64,000 nt of DNA from Gammaproteobacteria bacterium (GTDB lineage Bacteria; Pseudomonadota; Gammaproteobacteria; Competibacterales; Competibacteraceae), in assembly GCA_024235095.1 (NCBI GenBank), contig JACKNC010000001.1, positions 898,501 through 962,500 on the forward strand, read 5' to 3'. The notes below the pieces were generated by a model. That model was given only the letters and a program-made list of their open reading frames with translations, was not told the DNA's origin and did no database searches. The stretch's first letter is position 1, and each line of letters opens with the position of its first letter. Shown here piece after piece: positions 6,748-16,492 of the stretch. A program made the translations under genes and the position numbers.

Positions 6748-9528
6748 CTATCCGACTAATTTTAACCCCGGTGGCAGCGTCTCGCCGAAGATCCGGCCTG
6801 TATCGGCTTCATCAAGCTCCACAACGTTCTCGATCATTTGCAGCCACGCCGTCGGCGCTTTCGTTGACCGTAATTGCTGGATTACACGCAGTCGCAACAC
6901 CTCGTTCAAATCCCGTTCCCGGTCGCCGCTGAGCCTGGCAAGCAGGGTCGCGGCGAACGCGGCGGGAGTCACGGTCTTCCAGTCCAGCGCCATCACCCGC
7001 TCCAGCCACTCCTCGGCTACCGTGACGGGTACAACGTCGTGAGCGCTGCCATAGGCGGGAATGCGGGTTCCCAACCGACCGACCGCCCACCAGAGATGCG
7101 GCGACTCGCCCTTGCGCGCCAAGCGCTTGAGCAACAGTTGCCCCAATTCAACCTTGCGCGCGGCGGGCAACCGTTCCAGCACCGCCGCCAGTCGCGCCAT
7201 GTCCTCTACGCCGGGTTGCTTATCCTTAACCGCCTTGCCGGTTAGGGGGCGCAAGCTGATCAACAGCTCTTCGCCCAGTCGCGCCTGCGCCGCCGCATCC
7301 AGTCCACCGGCCACTCGTCGCCACAGGGTCCACCACTCCAACATGTTTTGCGCATCGCGGGTGAATTGCACTCCCACGTCATAGATGGTCCATAATTGTC
7401 CTACCTGCCATTCGTCGAGGGGAAATCCAAAGCCCGGCCGTAAACAATAGCCGGCCAGGCTAAACCAGAGCCGTTCATGATCGGTCGAACGCCGCCGCCG
7501 CCGCGCCCCGGCCCACAACACGTTAAACAGTTCGCGCAACAAGGGCGTCTCCCATGTCTCGCGTTTGCCGAGCAGTCGCTCCAGTTCGCCGCGCAATCCC
7601 TTGATTTCCTTCTGCTCCACATCGGGTGCGCGGGCGCCGTAGAATCGCTCCAGCCGCGCCGCCGCTTCGGAAAAGTTTGGATGCAACCGCGCCAAGGTGG
7701 CCATATCACTACCGCGCAGTTGAAAGGCCAGCCGCCAGCGCTTCTGGGCGCTTCCTTCTGCCGGCAGGAGAGAAGTTGGGGGTAAGGGTGCGATAGCAAC
7801 GCAATCCACCTCCAGCGTTCCGACTTCGGTCAACTGTGCAATCAGTTGCACAGGAACCTCGCCGGCGCTTTCGCTTTCAATGACGGTAGCCACCGGCGGC
7901 AGGGGAACCAGCGCCTCAGCGTCCAGCGTTACAACCTCGCCGGGATGGCGCAAAGCATCGCCGGTGGAAGACAGGAGATTGAATTGCACCGGCGCCCCTA
8001 ACCGTAAGGAAAAGGTTTGCTCCAGACGGATTTCCCGCCCCTCCTCCGTCCCTCTCGGCAACAAACAGACGCCCTGCTTCCGGTTGCGTCCGCTGTCCAC
8101 CGCCAGAAAGTAGCTGCGCGCCGAACCACCGCCAATTCTCAGTCCTCGTCCCCGGCGTGCTAATCCATAAGCCACTGCGCCGCGCGCCACCGCCAGATCC
8201 GGTTCAGGATTGTCCAACCGCAACAGGGGTTTGCCGCGCCAATGGTGGAGAATCTCCAGCAGCCGTTCGACCAGGACAGCGCCATGGAAAACGCCGCCAT
8301 TGAGCAACACGGCGTCCGGCATTAGCGGACCTTCAACCAGCGCTCGTTCCCCCAGCGCGCGCCGCGCCGCTGCAACATGACCGGTTAAAAACGCCGCCAG
8401 ATGACGACTGATCGCCGCATCCGCCGCATAAGGCAAGCCAAATTCGATGACCGCCGCCCGTCGACCTTGCGGTCGCTCGTTCAGACCGACCAGCGGCATG
8501 AAACCGTCCACCAGGAGCGTCCGCACTTCATCACGGCTCAATTCCGCAGAACGCGCGCCGCCGATCAAGCGCGCGCCGCCACCCAACAGGGTCACCGTCA
8601 CTCGCTCGGGCGCATCCACGGTCAGCAATCGTTCCTTGGCGTTCCGGCATTGTTGCAGGAGTTGGGAGAGTTCGCCGGCGCTCAATCGCCCGCCGCCCAG
8701 CCGCGTTTCGACCAGGCGTGCTAGAGTCAGATCCATGTTATCTCCGCCCAGCATCAAATGGTCGCCGACCCCAATGCGGGTCAGTTGCAGGCCAGCTTCT
8801 TCCTGTTCGATTTGAATCAGCGTCAGGTCCGTCGTGCCACCGCCGACGTCGCACACCAGCAATAATCGCGATTGGCCCAGCGCCGTCTTCATTTCATGTT
8901 GATGGCGGTGCAGCCAGTCATAACAAGCAGCCAGCGGCTCTTCCAGCAGGCGCAGTTGCGGTAAACCCGCCAGTCGCGCGGCCTCCACGGTCAGCGCGCG
9001 CGCCGCCTCGTCAAAGGAAGCGGGCACGGTGAGCACGACTTCCTGCCGCTCCAGTAGCTGGCGAGGGAAACGCTGATTCCACGCTGCGCGGACATGGGCA
9101 AGAAAACTGGCGCTGGCGGCCAGAGGGGAAACTTTGGCGATCTCCGCCGCCGCACCCCAAGGCAAAATTGAGGCGGCGCGGTCGACGCCAGCATGGGACA
9201 GCCAGCTTTTGGCGCTGACCACCAGTCGGCCTGGCGTCCGTGAACCTCGCTCCCGCGCTAGTTCACCGATGATGAGAGGGGCGACTGCGCCGGGATCAGT
9301 GAACGTCCACGGCAGTTGCGTGTCCGCGGCCAGCAGTTCGCTCTCAGCCGGATGATAGCGCATGGACGGCAACAGGGGCCGGGCCGCCACTGCGCCAGGA
9401 GCGATCAATTGATCGATGGCAAAGGGATGAATCCGGGCGGGGCTGCGCAGGTCGGCATAGGCAACCACGGTATGGGTTGTGCCCAGATCAATGCCGACTA
9501 GATAACGGGGGGCGTTCGAGCGAGCGAT
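6748..9528 (-). CDS. Large Hsp70-family protein; expected start codon reads ATC
   Basis: About 926 residues if translated from 9528. The first residues would be MARSNAPRYLVGIDLGTTHT, containing the phosphate-1 loop of the actin/Hsp70 fold. The second phosphate loop CDVGGGTTDL lies near residue 225, and a nucleotide-site segment LNGGVFHGAVLVERLLE follows. The rest is a long C-terminal region unlike DnaK's substrate domain. The first codon is ATC, not ATG, although an AAAAGGG ribosome site sits 8 bp upstream. The first standard start in frame is GTG at 9468, which would remove the GIDLGTTHT loop. The stop of the kinase gene lies 3 bp upstream, so the two are probably co-transcribed. Likely a specialised chaperone-like ATPase; partner unknown. 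Confidence 0.8.
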   Translation of the reverse strand: MARSNAPRYLVGIDLGTTHTVVAYADLRSPARIHPFAIDQLIAPGAVAARPLLPSMRYHPAESELLAADTQLPWTFTDPGAVAPLIIGELARERGSRTPGRLVVSAKSWLSHAGVDRAASILPWGAAAEIAKVSPLAASASFLAHVRAAWNQRFPRQLLERQEVVLTVPASFDEAARALTVEAARLAGLPQLRLLEEPLAACYDWLHRHQHEMKTALGQSRLLLVCDVGGGTTDLTLIQIEQEEAGLQLTRIGVGDHLMLGGDNMDLTLARLVETRLGGGRLSAGELSQLLQQCRNAKERLLTVDAPERVTVTLLGGGARLIGGARSAELSRDEVRTLLVDGFMPLVGLNERPQGRRAAVIEFGLPYAADAAISRHLAAFLTGHVAAARRALGERALVEGPLMPDAVLLNGGVFHGAVLVERLLEILHHWRGKPLLRLDNPEPDLAVARGAVAYGLARRGRGLRIGGGSARSYFLAVDSGRNRKQGVCLLPRGTEEGREIRLEQTFSLRLGAPVQFNLLSSTGDALRHPGEVVTLDAEALVPLPPVATVIESESAGEVPVQLIAQLTEVGTLEVDCVAIAPLPPTSLLPAEGSAQKRWRLAFQLRGSDMATLARLHPNFSEAAARLERFYGARAPDVEQKEIKGLRGELERLLGKRETWETPLLRELFNVLWAGARRRRRSTDHERLWFSLAGYCLRPGFGFPLDEWQVGQLWTIYDVGVQFTRDAQNMLEWWTLWRRVAGGLDAAAQARLGEELLISLRPLTGKAVKDKQPGVEDMARLAAVLERLPAARKVELGQLLLKRLARKGESPHLWWAVGRLGTRIPAYGSAHDVVPVTVAEEWLERVMALDWKTVTPAAFAATLLARLSGDRERDLNEVLRLRVIQQLRSTKAPTAWLQMIENVVELDEADTGRIFGETLPPGLKLVG

Positions 9529-9531
9529 GGT

Positions 9532-10554
9532 TCAGACCCTTTTCGTAATATCCGTGAGTGCATTTGATTTGAAGTTTTTCAGAATCGCCTGTGTCTCCGC
9601 AGCCGGGATGCGCGGCCCCAGGCTCGTGACCAGCTTCGCTGATGCCGCCGCCGCCAAATCCCCCGCATGCCGATGTTCCCAACCCTGAGTCAACCCATAC
9701 AGAAAAGCCCCAGCGAACATATCGCCCGCGCCGACAGTATCCACCGCCTCCACTTTAACGGGATCAATATCAATCAGCCTGTTGCCATCCCAAATTAGCG
9801 CGCCCTGAGGACCACGGGTGATCACGAACTCTTTGCTCAAGGTTCTCAAGTAATCCACTACGCTGTCCAGCTCATCGGTCCCCGCCATGCCCCTGGCCTC
9901 CTCCTCGTTGGCGAACAGCAGATCAACACCGGAACCGATCATGTCCAGCAACCCGGTCTTGAAGAACCTGACCATATTGGGATCGGACAGCGAGATCGCC
10001 GTCTTGACGCCAGCCGCTTCAGCAATGCGCTTGGCCTCGATGGAAGCGCGGCGGGCGTTTTCTGAAGTGACCAGATAGCCTTCGGTGTAGAAGTAATCGG
10101 AGTTGCACAGGGCATCCTCGACCAGTTCCTTGCTGGACAATTCGCCGCTGATGCCCAGGAAAGTGCAGAGGGTGCGATCGCTGTCGGGGGTCACCAACAC
10201 CACGCAACGGCCGGTATGACCTTGCTCCTTCTCAGTGTGATGGTTGGTGTCCACGCCGCCATCGAGCAAGTCCTTCATATAGAAATGCCCTAGTTCATCC
10301 TCCGCAACCTTGCAGGAGTAGAAAGCGGTTCCGCCAAACTGACTGACAGCAATAATCGAGTTAGCCGCCGATCCACCGGAGCCGCGCTGATGGCGCCGTT
10401 CGGCCAAGTGATTCATGATCTTCAATTGATGCTCTTCACTGACCAGGGTCATCACTCCCTTGTCGATACTTAGTGTTTCCAAGTCGGAAATTTCTACTTC
10501 ATATTCCATGTCCACCAAGGCATTACCGATGCCGTAAACGTGATACTTCGCCAT
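9532..10554 (-). CDS. PfkB-family sugar/nucleoside kinase, adenosine-kinase-like
   Basis: 340 residues with start ATG 10554 preceded by AGGAG at 7 bp. The family features are GSGGSAANSIIA near residue 60 (substrate-side Gly motif), SLSDPNMVRFF near residue 190, and the C-terminal DTVGAGDMFAGAF, which holds the catalytic Asp and anion hole. Family members phosphorylate ribonucleosides or sugars with ATP; this subgroup is usually annotated adenosine kinase or ribokinase-like. It is followed 3 bp later by the Hsp70 gene and preceded by purB on the same strand, so a purine-salvage role is plausible. Substrate is not determined by sequence alone. Confidence 0.85.
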   Translation of the reverse strand: MAKYHVYGIGNALVDMEYEVEISDLETLSIDKGVMTLVSEEHQLKIMNHLAERRHQRGSGGSAANSIIAVSQFGGTAFYSCKVAEDELGHFYMKDLLDGGVDTNHHTEKEQGHTGRCVVLVTPDSDRTLCTFLGISGELSSKELVEDALCNSDYFYTEGYLVTSENARRASIEAKRIAEAAGVKTAISLSDPNMVRFFKTGLLDMIGSGVDLLFANEEEARGMAGTDELDSVVDYLRTLSKEFVITRGPQGALIWDGNRLIDIDPVKVEAVDTVGAGDMFAGAFLYGLTQGWEHRHAGDLAAAASAKLVTSLGPRIPAAETQAILKNFKSNALTDITKRV

Positions 10555-10595
10555 TCATATCTCCTGTTCGAGTCATCATAAGGGGGATTTGCTAC

Positions 10596-12056
<1,461 letters not shown>

Positions 12057-12094
12057 TTATCCATCCTCCAACCGCTCATTGAATCGTTGCCGCG

Positions 12095-13096
12095 TCAGGG
12101 AGTTCGCTTTTCATGTCCTTGGCAGGTCGCCCGGTACATCACGGTACCCAGAATGATTGCGCCGCCGAGCAAGGCCCAGGCGCCGGGCTTCTCACCCAAC
12201 AAGAGAAGCACCCAGACCGGATTCAGCACCGGCTCGATCATAGGAATCAAAATGCCTTCGACGGCGCGGACATGGCGCAAGGCCAGCGCGAACAGAATAT
12301 AGGGCAAGCCCAGTTGCACCACGCCCAACAAGCCCAGACCAATCCAGCTCGATAGATCCGGCATAGACTGAAACATAAAGGGCAAACCAATCGCCACGGC
12401 GATCAGATTGCCCAACAACAGCGAGGACAGCGCGGAACCATCCTTCTGCCGGCGCATGAACAGCGCCATCCAGCCGAAACAAAATCCATCGATCAGGGCA
12501 ATAATGTTGCCCCAGTACCCGGTCAGAGTCAGCTCATCCAGGAAAAACAGCACCATGCCGCCCATCATGACCAACAGGATCAGCCAGTCGCGGCCATGCG
12601 TCCGTTCCCCGAGAAACCAGGGGCTAAACAAAGTCACATAAATCGGCGCAGTATATTGCAACAGAATCGCATTCGCCGCCGTAGTCATTTTGTTAGCGAC
12701 GACAAACAGTACGACCGTACCCGCGTAAGCCAACGCCCCGCCGATCTGATTGAACGACCTGTCGATATGCAGTTCGCGGCGAAACACGATCCAGATCAGA
12801 GCCGCGCCGATCAGGCTGCGCATCCCGGCGATAGCGACCGGATTCCAGTCGATCCATTTGATCAACAACCCGCCCAGGCTCCAGAACAGCGCGGCCCCGA
12901 GCAACATCAGCACCGCGCGGCGATGGATAGCCGCCGGTTCCGGGGACGCCGTTTCGGGCAACGCTACTGCAGTAAGTTCTTCATCGGGAATGACCGGGGG
13001 AGCGGCGACCGGCGGCGGTTCAACCGCGAGAATTTCATCAGCCAATGAAGGCGTAACGGCACTGTCGCCGGTAGACGGCAACGAAGGTTCGTGCAA
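12095..13096 (-). CDS. EamA/DMT-family membrane transporter
   Basis: 333 residues from TTG 13096, chosen because GGGAG lies about 9 bp upstream and the stop of livF is immediately before; a longer frame from 13207 would overlap livF by over 100 bp. Residues 1-55 are a Pro/Glu-rich cytoplasmic tail. Two EamA repeats of about five membrane helices each follow (for example VLMLLGAALFWSLGGLLIKW and GLLGVVQLGLPYILFALAL). Members export amino acids or other small metabolites. The near-overlap with livF suggests co-transcription. Substrate unknown. Confidence 0.8.
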   Translation of the reverse strand: MHEPSLPSTGDSAVTPSLADEILAVEPPPVAAPPVIPDEELTAVALPETASPEPAAIHRRAVLMLLGAALFWSLGGLLIKWIDWNPVAIAGMRSLIGAALIWIVFRRELHIDRSFNQIGGALAYAGTVVLFVVANKMTTAANAILLQYTAPIYVTLFSPWFLGERTHGRDWLILLVMMGGMVLFFLDELTLTGYWGNIIALIDGFCFGWMALFMRRQKDGSALSSLLLGNLIAVAIGLPFMFQSMPDLSSWIGLGLLGVVQLGLPYILFALALRHVRAVEGILIPMIEPVLNPVWVLLLLGEKPGAWALLGGAIILGTVMYRATCQGHEKRTP

Positions 13097-13100
13097 AGGT

Positions 13101-13823
13101 TTATTCTCCCGCTGTCTGACCGCCCAAATACGCCTCACGCACCTGGGGATTGGCCAGCAAGGCCTCGGCGCGGTCCTCCAGCACGATGCGCCCGACTTCC
13201 ATGACATAGCCGCGATGCGCCAGTTTCAGGGCGGCGCGGGCGTTCTGCTCGACCAGAACAATGGTCACGCCTGCCTCGTTGATTTCCCACAGCGTCTGGA
13301 AAATCGCCTTGACCAGCAGCGGTGCCAGTCCCAGGCTCGGCTCATCGAGTAACAGGATGCGCGGCTGTGCCATCAACGCCCGGCCAATGGCCAGCATTTG
13401 TTGCTCGCCGCCACTCAGCGTGCCGGCCAGTTGTTCGCGACGGTTCGCCAGCACCGGGAACAGTTCGTGAATCCAGCGCCGGTTTTTGGCGATGCGCGTC
13501 GGGTCGGTCTGGGTGAATGCACCCAGGTTCAGGTTTTCCTCTACGGTTAATGTACCGAATATGCGACGACCTTCCGGGGCTTGAGCAATGCCGAGCGCGA
13601 CTAATTGATGAGCGGGCGTTTTGTGAATCGGACGGCCCTCGAAACGAATTTCCCCCGCTGATGGACGCAAAAGGCCGCTGATCACGCTCAGGGTGGTGGT
13701 TTTGCCTGCGCCATTCGCGCCCAGAAGAGTAACGATTTCACCCTGACGAACAGATAGATTAACGCCATGTAGCGCATCGACGTTGCCGTAGCGAACATGC
13801 AGGTTTTCGACCTCAAGGAGCAT
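13101..13823 (-). CDS. livF: Branched-chain amino-acid ABC transporter ATPase
   Basis: 240 residues with Walker A GANGAGKTT near residue 36, signature LSGGEQQ near 140, Walker B ILLLDEPSLGLAP near 160, and the H-loop region replaced by the LivF-typical LVEQNARAAL. LivF pairs with LivG to drive the LivHM permease. None of livG, livH, livM or livK is present. An ISKra4-type element begins 28 bp upstream of the start, so the gene has lost its operon and its original promoter region. Spacing to the EamA gene downstream is only a few bases. Possibly still expressed from the IS edge. Confidence 0.9.
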   Translation of the reverse strand: MLLEVENLHVRYGNVDALHGVNLSVRQGEIVTLLGANGAGKTTTLSVISGLLRPSAGEIRFEGRPIHKTPAHQLVALGIAQAPEGRRIFGTLTVEENLNLGAFTQTDPTRIAKNRRWIHELFPVLANRREQLAGTLSGGEQQMLAIGRALMAQPRILLLDEPSLGLAPLLVKAIFQTLWEINEAGVTIVLVEQNARAALKLAHRGYVMEVGRIVLEDRAEALLANPQVREAYLGGQTAGE

Positions 13824-13845
13824 TTTTAGAATTATCCTTTTTTAA

Positions 13846-13873
13846 CATGTACCAAAAAAATTGGTCCTGTAAA
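13846..13873 (-). promoter_or_regulatory. Possible hybrid promoter at the ISKra4/livF junction
   Basis: Reading the minus strand, TTTACA (13873-13868, inside the IS terminal repeat) and TACATG (13851-13846, outside it) are separated by 16 bp, a sigma70-like arrangement directed at livF. The -10 element is weak, and the predicted start would lie at the livF ribosome site, so support is slight. Confidence 0.2.
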
Positions 13874-13885
13874 TTTTCCTGTGAT
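13866..13885 (+). repeat. Left terminal inverted repeat of the ISKra4-type element
   Basis: cctgtaaattttcctgtgat matches the complement of 15503-15522 at all 20 positions. Confidence 0.85.
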
Positions 13886-14078
13886 AGACAAACCATAGGG
13901 TATACTGATATCTAACTTTTTGCTTTTTCAAGAACTCTTTTGGAGCCGGCCTATTAGGGCATTGATTGATTTTGAAAAAGGGCGAAATCCATGGAAGGCT
14001 GCCGATCGGGCGGCGGCTGAGGATGCGTCCAGAAATTCTGTAAAAAACCACGCCTCCTCTTTGATCTGGAGAAGCGCC

Positions 14079-14291
14079 ATGCCGACCGTTGAATTGATTC
14101 TTCGTGATGATGAAGGTCGTATTATTGATCATCGATCCACACGAACATATTCTTTGGATTGGAGAAATCAAAGCTTGCATTGTATTGAAGGTGCAGTTGA
14201 AGAATTTAAGAAAAATGCACTACCGGATCTTCAGGCTGATTTGTTAGAAGCGGCTCAAAACATCTTTATTCAGGATAAAAAAAAGACTTGA
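14079..14291 (+). CDS. ISKra4-type transposase, upstream frame (orfA)
   Basis: 70 residues from ATG 14079, which has GGAG 8 bp upstream, to TGA at 14289-14291. The sequence MPTVELILRDDEGRIIDH followed by a helical segment EGAVEEFKKNALPDLQADLLE looks like the N-terminal part of ISKra4-group transposases. The longer frame back to 13920 lacks a ribosome site. It ends in KKKT over an A8G run, where ribosomes could slip to give the fusion with the downstream frame. Alone it lacks catalytic residues. Confidence 0.65.
   Translation: MPTVELILRDDEGRIIDHRSTRTYSLDWRNQSLHCIEGAVEEFKKNALPDLQADLLEAAQNIFIQDKKKT
14277..14285 (+). promoter_or_regulatory. Probable programmed -1 frameshift site (A AAA AAG)
   Basis: In the upstream frame the codons are GAT AAA AAA AAG ACT TGA. 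A -1 slip on A AAA AAG (14279-14285) continues as GAC TTG ATT TGC, which is exactly the frame of the transposase. This would yield a single protein of about 473 residues. The heptamer matches the strongest known bacterial -1 slippery motif. I did not identify a stimulatory hairpin with confidence. Confidence 0.7.
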
Positions 14292-15499
14292 TTTGCAATG
14301 GGACAACACCCATCAAGATTAAGACGCTTCATGGACCTTTTGAATTTAGACTTCAGCGATTTATTGATCGAGAATACCCTAGTTTGCCTCATCGAACCTA
14401 CTTTGATTTGACGGATCAATTTCAGGAAGATTATGTGAGTGATCGGTTAAAAGAATTCTCCGCTTATTATAGCAATCGCTTAAGCTATATCGATGTATCC
14501 GATTTAATAGAGAGGGTCACCGGGTTCCGACAACTCAGTGACCAAAAAATCCACCATGTGGTGGTTGAAAAGGCGCAAGCGCTCAGTCAAGCGTGCGTCG
14601 CGCAAGTGGAAGAAACCTTATCGAAGACGAGTGGTTCTGTCATCAACATTGACCCTGATGTTGATATTTACGACCCAGAAAGTCGGGAAATTCTGATTTT
14701 CGAAGATGCCATTCAAGTCCGTGGTCAGAAAGAAAATCGTATAAGAAAACAATCAGTTATAAAGGAAGAAGTGCCAGAGAAATCCGCACCGAAGAAGACG
14801 TCTGCCGTATCGAGTGACGTCATTCTCTTTGAAAATAAAGACGGCGATCTTGAATACCTGACCGCACCGATTGATCGACAGGGGAAAGCGATCATTCCGG
14901 TTGCTGATATTCTGAAAAGCCGGGTGATTGAAGATTATGGGAAAGAAGAAAAGCCATTGCCGATTATCGCGATTACAGATGGCGCAAAAATCATTCGTGA
15001 GCATCTTTGGGCGGTATTTGGTATCACCGTGCTGATTATCCTGGATTGGTACCATCTTGGTAAAAAAATTCGTGATTTAATGAGTATGATTGCCTTGAAT
15101 AAGGATGAGAAGAATCAGCATCTAAAGTTTATGTTCTATCACCTCTGGCGTGGTGATGTTGTCACGGTTTTGAATTACTTAGTCGAGCAGGTGCAACCCA
15201 AAAATGCAGAAAAGCATCTTGAACTGATCAATTATCTTGAAAAACATCAGCATGAAATTATCGATTATCGAAGTCGTCAGATTGCAGGCAAACCCATCGG
15301 AAGTGGTTCTATCGAGAAAGGCTGTGATCAAGTTATCGGACGTCGTCAGAAGAAAAAAGGGATGAGTTGGCGTCCTGCAGGAAGTCGAAGTTTAGGCATT
15401 TTAAAGGTGATCGAACTCAATAATGAATGGGATTCTGTCTGGTTTCCTCAAGAAGCCGCGAATGATCCGTCAAACTTGCGGTTAGTTTCAAACGCATAG
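14288..15499 (+). CDS. ISKra4-family transposase, catalytic frame
   Basis: 403 residues are open from a TTG that overlaps the orfA stop; real expression is likely by the -1 frameshift. Seen: ITDGAKIIREHLWAVFGI near residue 230 with a candidate catalytic Asp, then ILDWYHLGKK (second Asp), and near the end GSGSIEKGCDQVIGRRQKKKGMSW, which includes the likely catalytic Glu. These are typical of the ISKra4 group. A charged variable linker (KEEVPEKSAPKKTSA) separates the N-terminal part from the catalytic core. No internal stops. Confidence 0.8.
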   Translation: MICNGTTPIKIKTLHGPFEFRLQRFIDREYPSLPHRTYFDLTDQFQEDYVSDRLKEFSAYYSNRLSYIDVSDLIERVTGFRQLSDQKIHHVVVEKAQALSQACVAQVEETLSKTSGSVINIDPDVDIYDPESREILIFEDAIQVRGQKENRIRKQSVIKEEVPEKSAPKKTSAVSSDVILFENKDGDLEYLTAPIDRQGKAIIPVADILKSRVIEDYGKEEKPLPIIAITDGAKIIREHLWAVFGITVLIILDWYHLGKKIRDLMSMIALNKDEKNQHLKFMFYHLWRGDVVTVLNYLVEQVQPKNAEKHLELINYLEKHQHEIIDYRSRQIAGKPIGSGSIEKGCDQVIGRRQKKKGMSWRPAGSRSLGILKVIELNNEWDSVWFPQEAANDPSNLRLVSNA

Positions 15500-15502
15500 A
15501 GC

Positions 15503-15522
15503 ATCACAGGAAAATTTACAGG
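15503..15522 (-). repeat. Right terminal inverted repeat of the ISKra4-type element
   Basis: Reverse complement of the left repeat at 13866-13885, 20 of 20 bases. Confidence 0.85.
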
Positions 15523-15604
15523 AGGAAAAAATTTGGCTTCTAAAAGGAAAGCATAGTCCACCTCACCACCTATCAGTTCCGCATCAAAGACCGTTGTAGA
15601 TGTT

Positions 15605-15640
15605 GTAGCCCGGATGAAGCGAAGCGAAATCCGGGGCTAC
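15605..15640. repeat. REP-like palindrome (GTAGCCCGGAT type)
   Basis: GTAGCCCGGAT, a centre of GAAGCGAAGCGA, then AATCCGGGGCTAC form an imperfect 36-bp palindrome in the 160 bp between the ISKra4 and IS1 elements. This sequence type is widely seen between genes in environmental proteobacteria. Confidence 0.7.
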
Positions 15641-15717
15641 GAGTTACGAGCTGCAAGCTATCGATCTGTCCGCGATGAGGAACTGTAGTATTCCGGGTAG
15701 TGTTCCAGACATGGTTT

Positions 15718-16173
15718 TTATACTAAAACTCCGAATTCATATCGATGAATAAATAGACCAACAACGATGTCATGCATTTTGTCCAGCGTAGAGAAACAAA
15801 TGGTCTTTCTCGCGAATCGTTTAATGCGTGTCCGCAGGGTGAGGTGCTTCCGTTCAATCTTCTGCGTATGGGCTTTACCCACCGTATGCTGTCCAGAGAA
15901 CAAGTGGCGTTCATAGGCTCCCCACCCATCCGTGTAAAATCGGTGAATTCCGGAAGGGTCTAGCAGCGCTTTAAGCGTTAAAAACACTTCGTCTTTGTGA
16001 TCACCGAGGGTATAAGCCAGAATGTTCCCGGTCGGGTGATCGATGGTATGCCACAGCCAACGCGGATGGGCTTTGCACTGGACGAAGCTCCACCTCTCGT
16101 CCAGCTCAACCTCTTGAGCTTCAACTTTTTGAACCTCAACGATGGCTTCCTGTGGATTGAGGCGGTTCAACAC
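15718..16173 (-). pseudogene. IS1-family transposase InsB part
   Basis: The frame reads RTVLNRLNPQEAIVEV, VELDERWSFVQCK, RWLWHTIDHPTGNILAYTLG, RFYTDGWGAYERHL and KIERKHLTLRTRIKRFARKT, the IS1 DDE core and basic C-terminus. It is open at the 5' side only back to a TAA just before an A8 run (16204-16211), where IS1-type transposases are made by -1 frameshift from InsA. Because InsA is broken upstream, a full InsAB protein cannot be made. Confidence 0.75.
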
Positions 16174-16469
16174 AGTTCGATGGACGGATTCAAGGCAAAA
16201 TTCTTTTTTTTAATTCATTAGACGACGGTCGTCGGACTGATTTGTAAAACGCGCGCGGTATCCCGAATGCCACTGCCATTAATCGTCCTATCAATACTCT
16301 AATTTTTGATTTCAGGCAAATAGCTATGATAATCGTAGTCTAAAATAAATGTTTTGACCGAGCATTCCGGATTCTGACAAAGGTAGCGTTGTTTTCCATT
16401 CTCCGTTTTTCCACGTTTTGCGATTTGTTCATGACGACAGCCGGGGCAAAGGACAGGATTTAAAACCAT
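16174..16469 (-). pseudogene. IS1-family InsA part, disrupted
   Basis: From ATG 16469 the frame reads CPGCRHEQIAKRGKTENGKQ then CQNPECS, the InsA zinc finger, and stops at TAG 16301-16299 where CAG is expected. The reading continues afterwards as DRTINGSGIRDTARVLQISP, the helix-turn-helix, and is then thrown out of frame by what looks like one extra C just before AATGAATTAAAAAAAA. Two independent lesions make this copy inactive. Confidence 0.75.
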
Positions 16470-16492
16470 ATTTGAATGCCTTAAAAAATATT

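Larger units (their letters stand above)
13852..15536 (+). mobile_element. ISKra4-family insertion sequence, about 1.69 kb
   Basis: The element is bounded by a perfect 20-bp inverted repeat, cctgtaaattttcctgtgat at 13866-13885 and its complement at 15503-15522. Similarity extends outward less perfectly to CC/GG at 13852 and 15536. It carries a small first frame and a long transposase frame joined by a frameshift site. No target duplication is evident. It lies between livF and another IS. The frames are intact, so it may be active. Its AT-rich composition contrasts with the flanking GC-rich genes. Confidence 0.8.
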
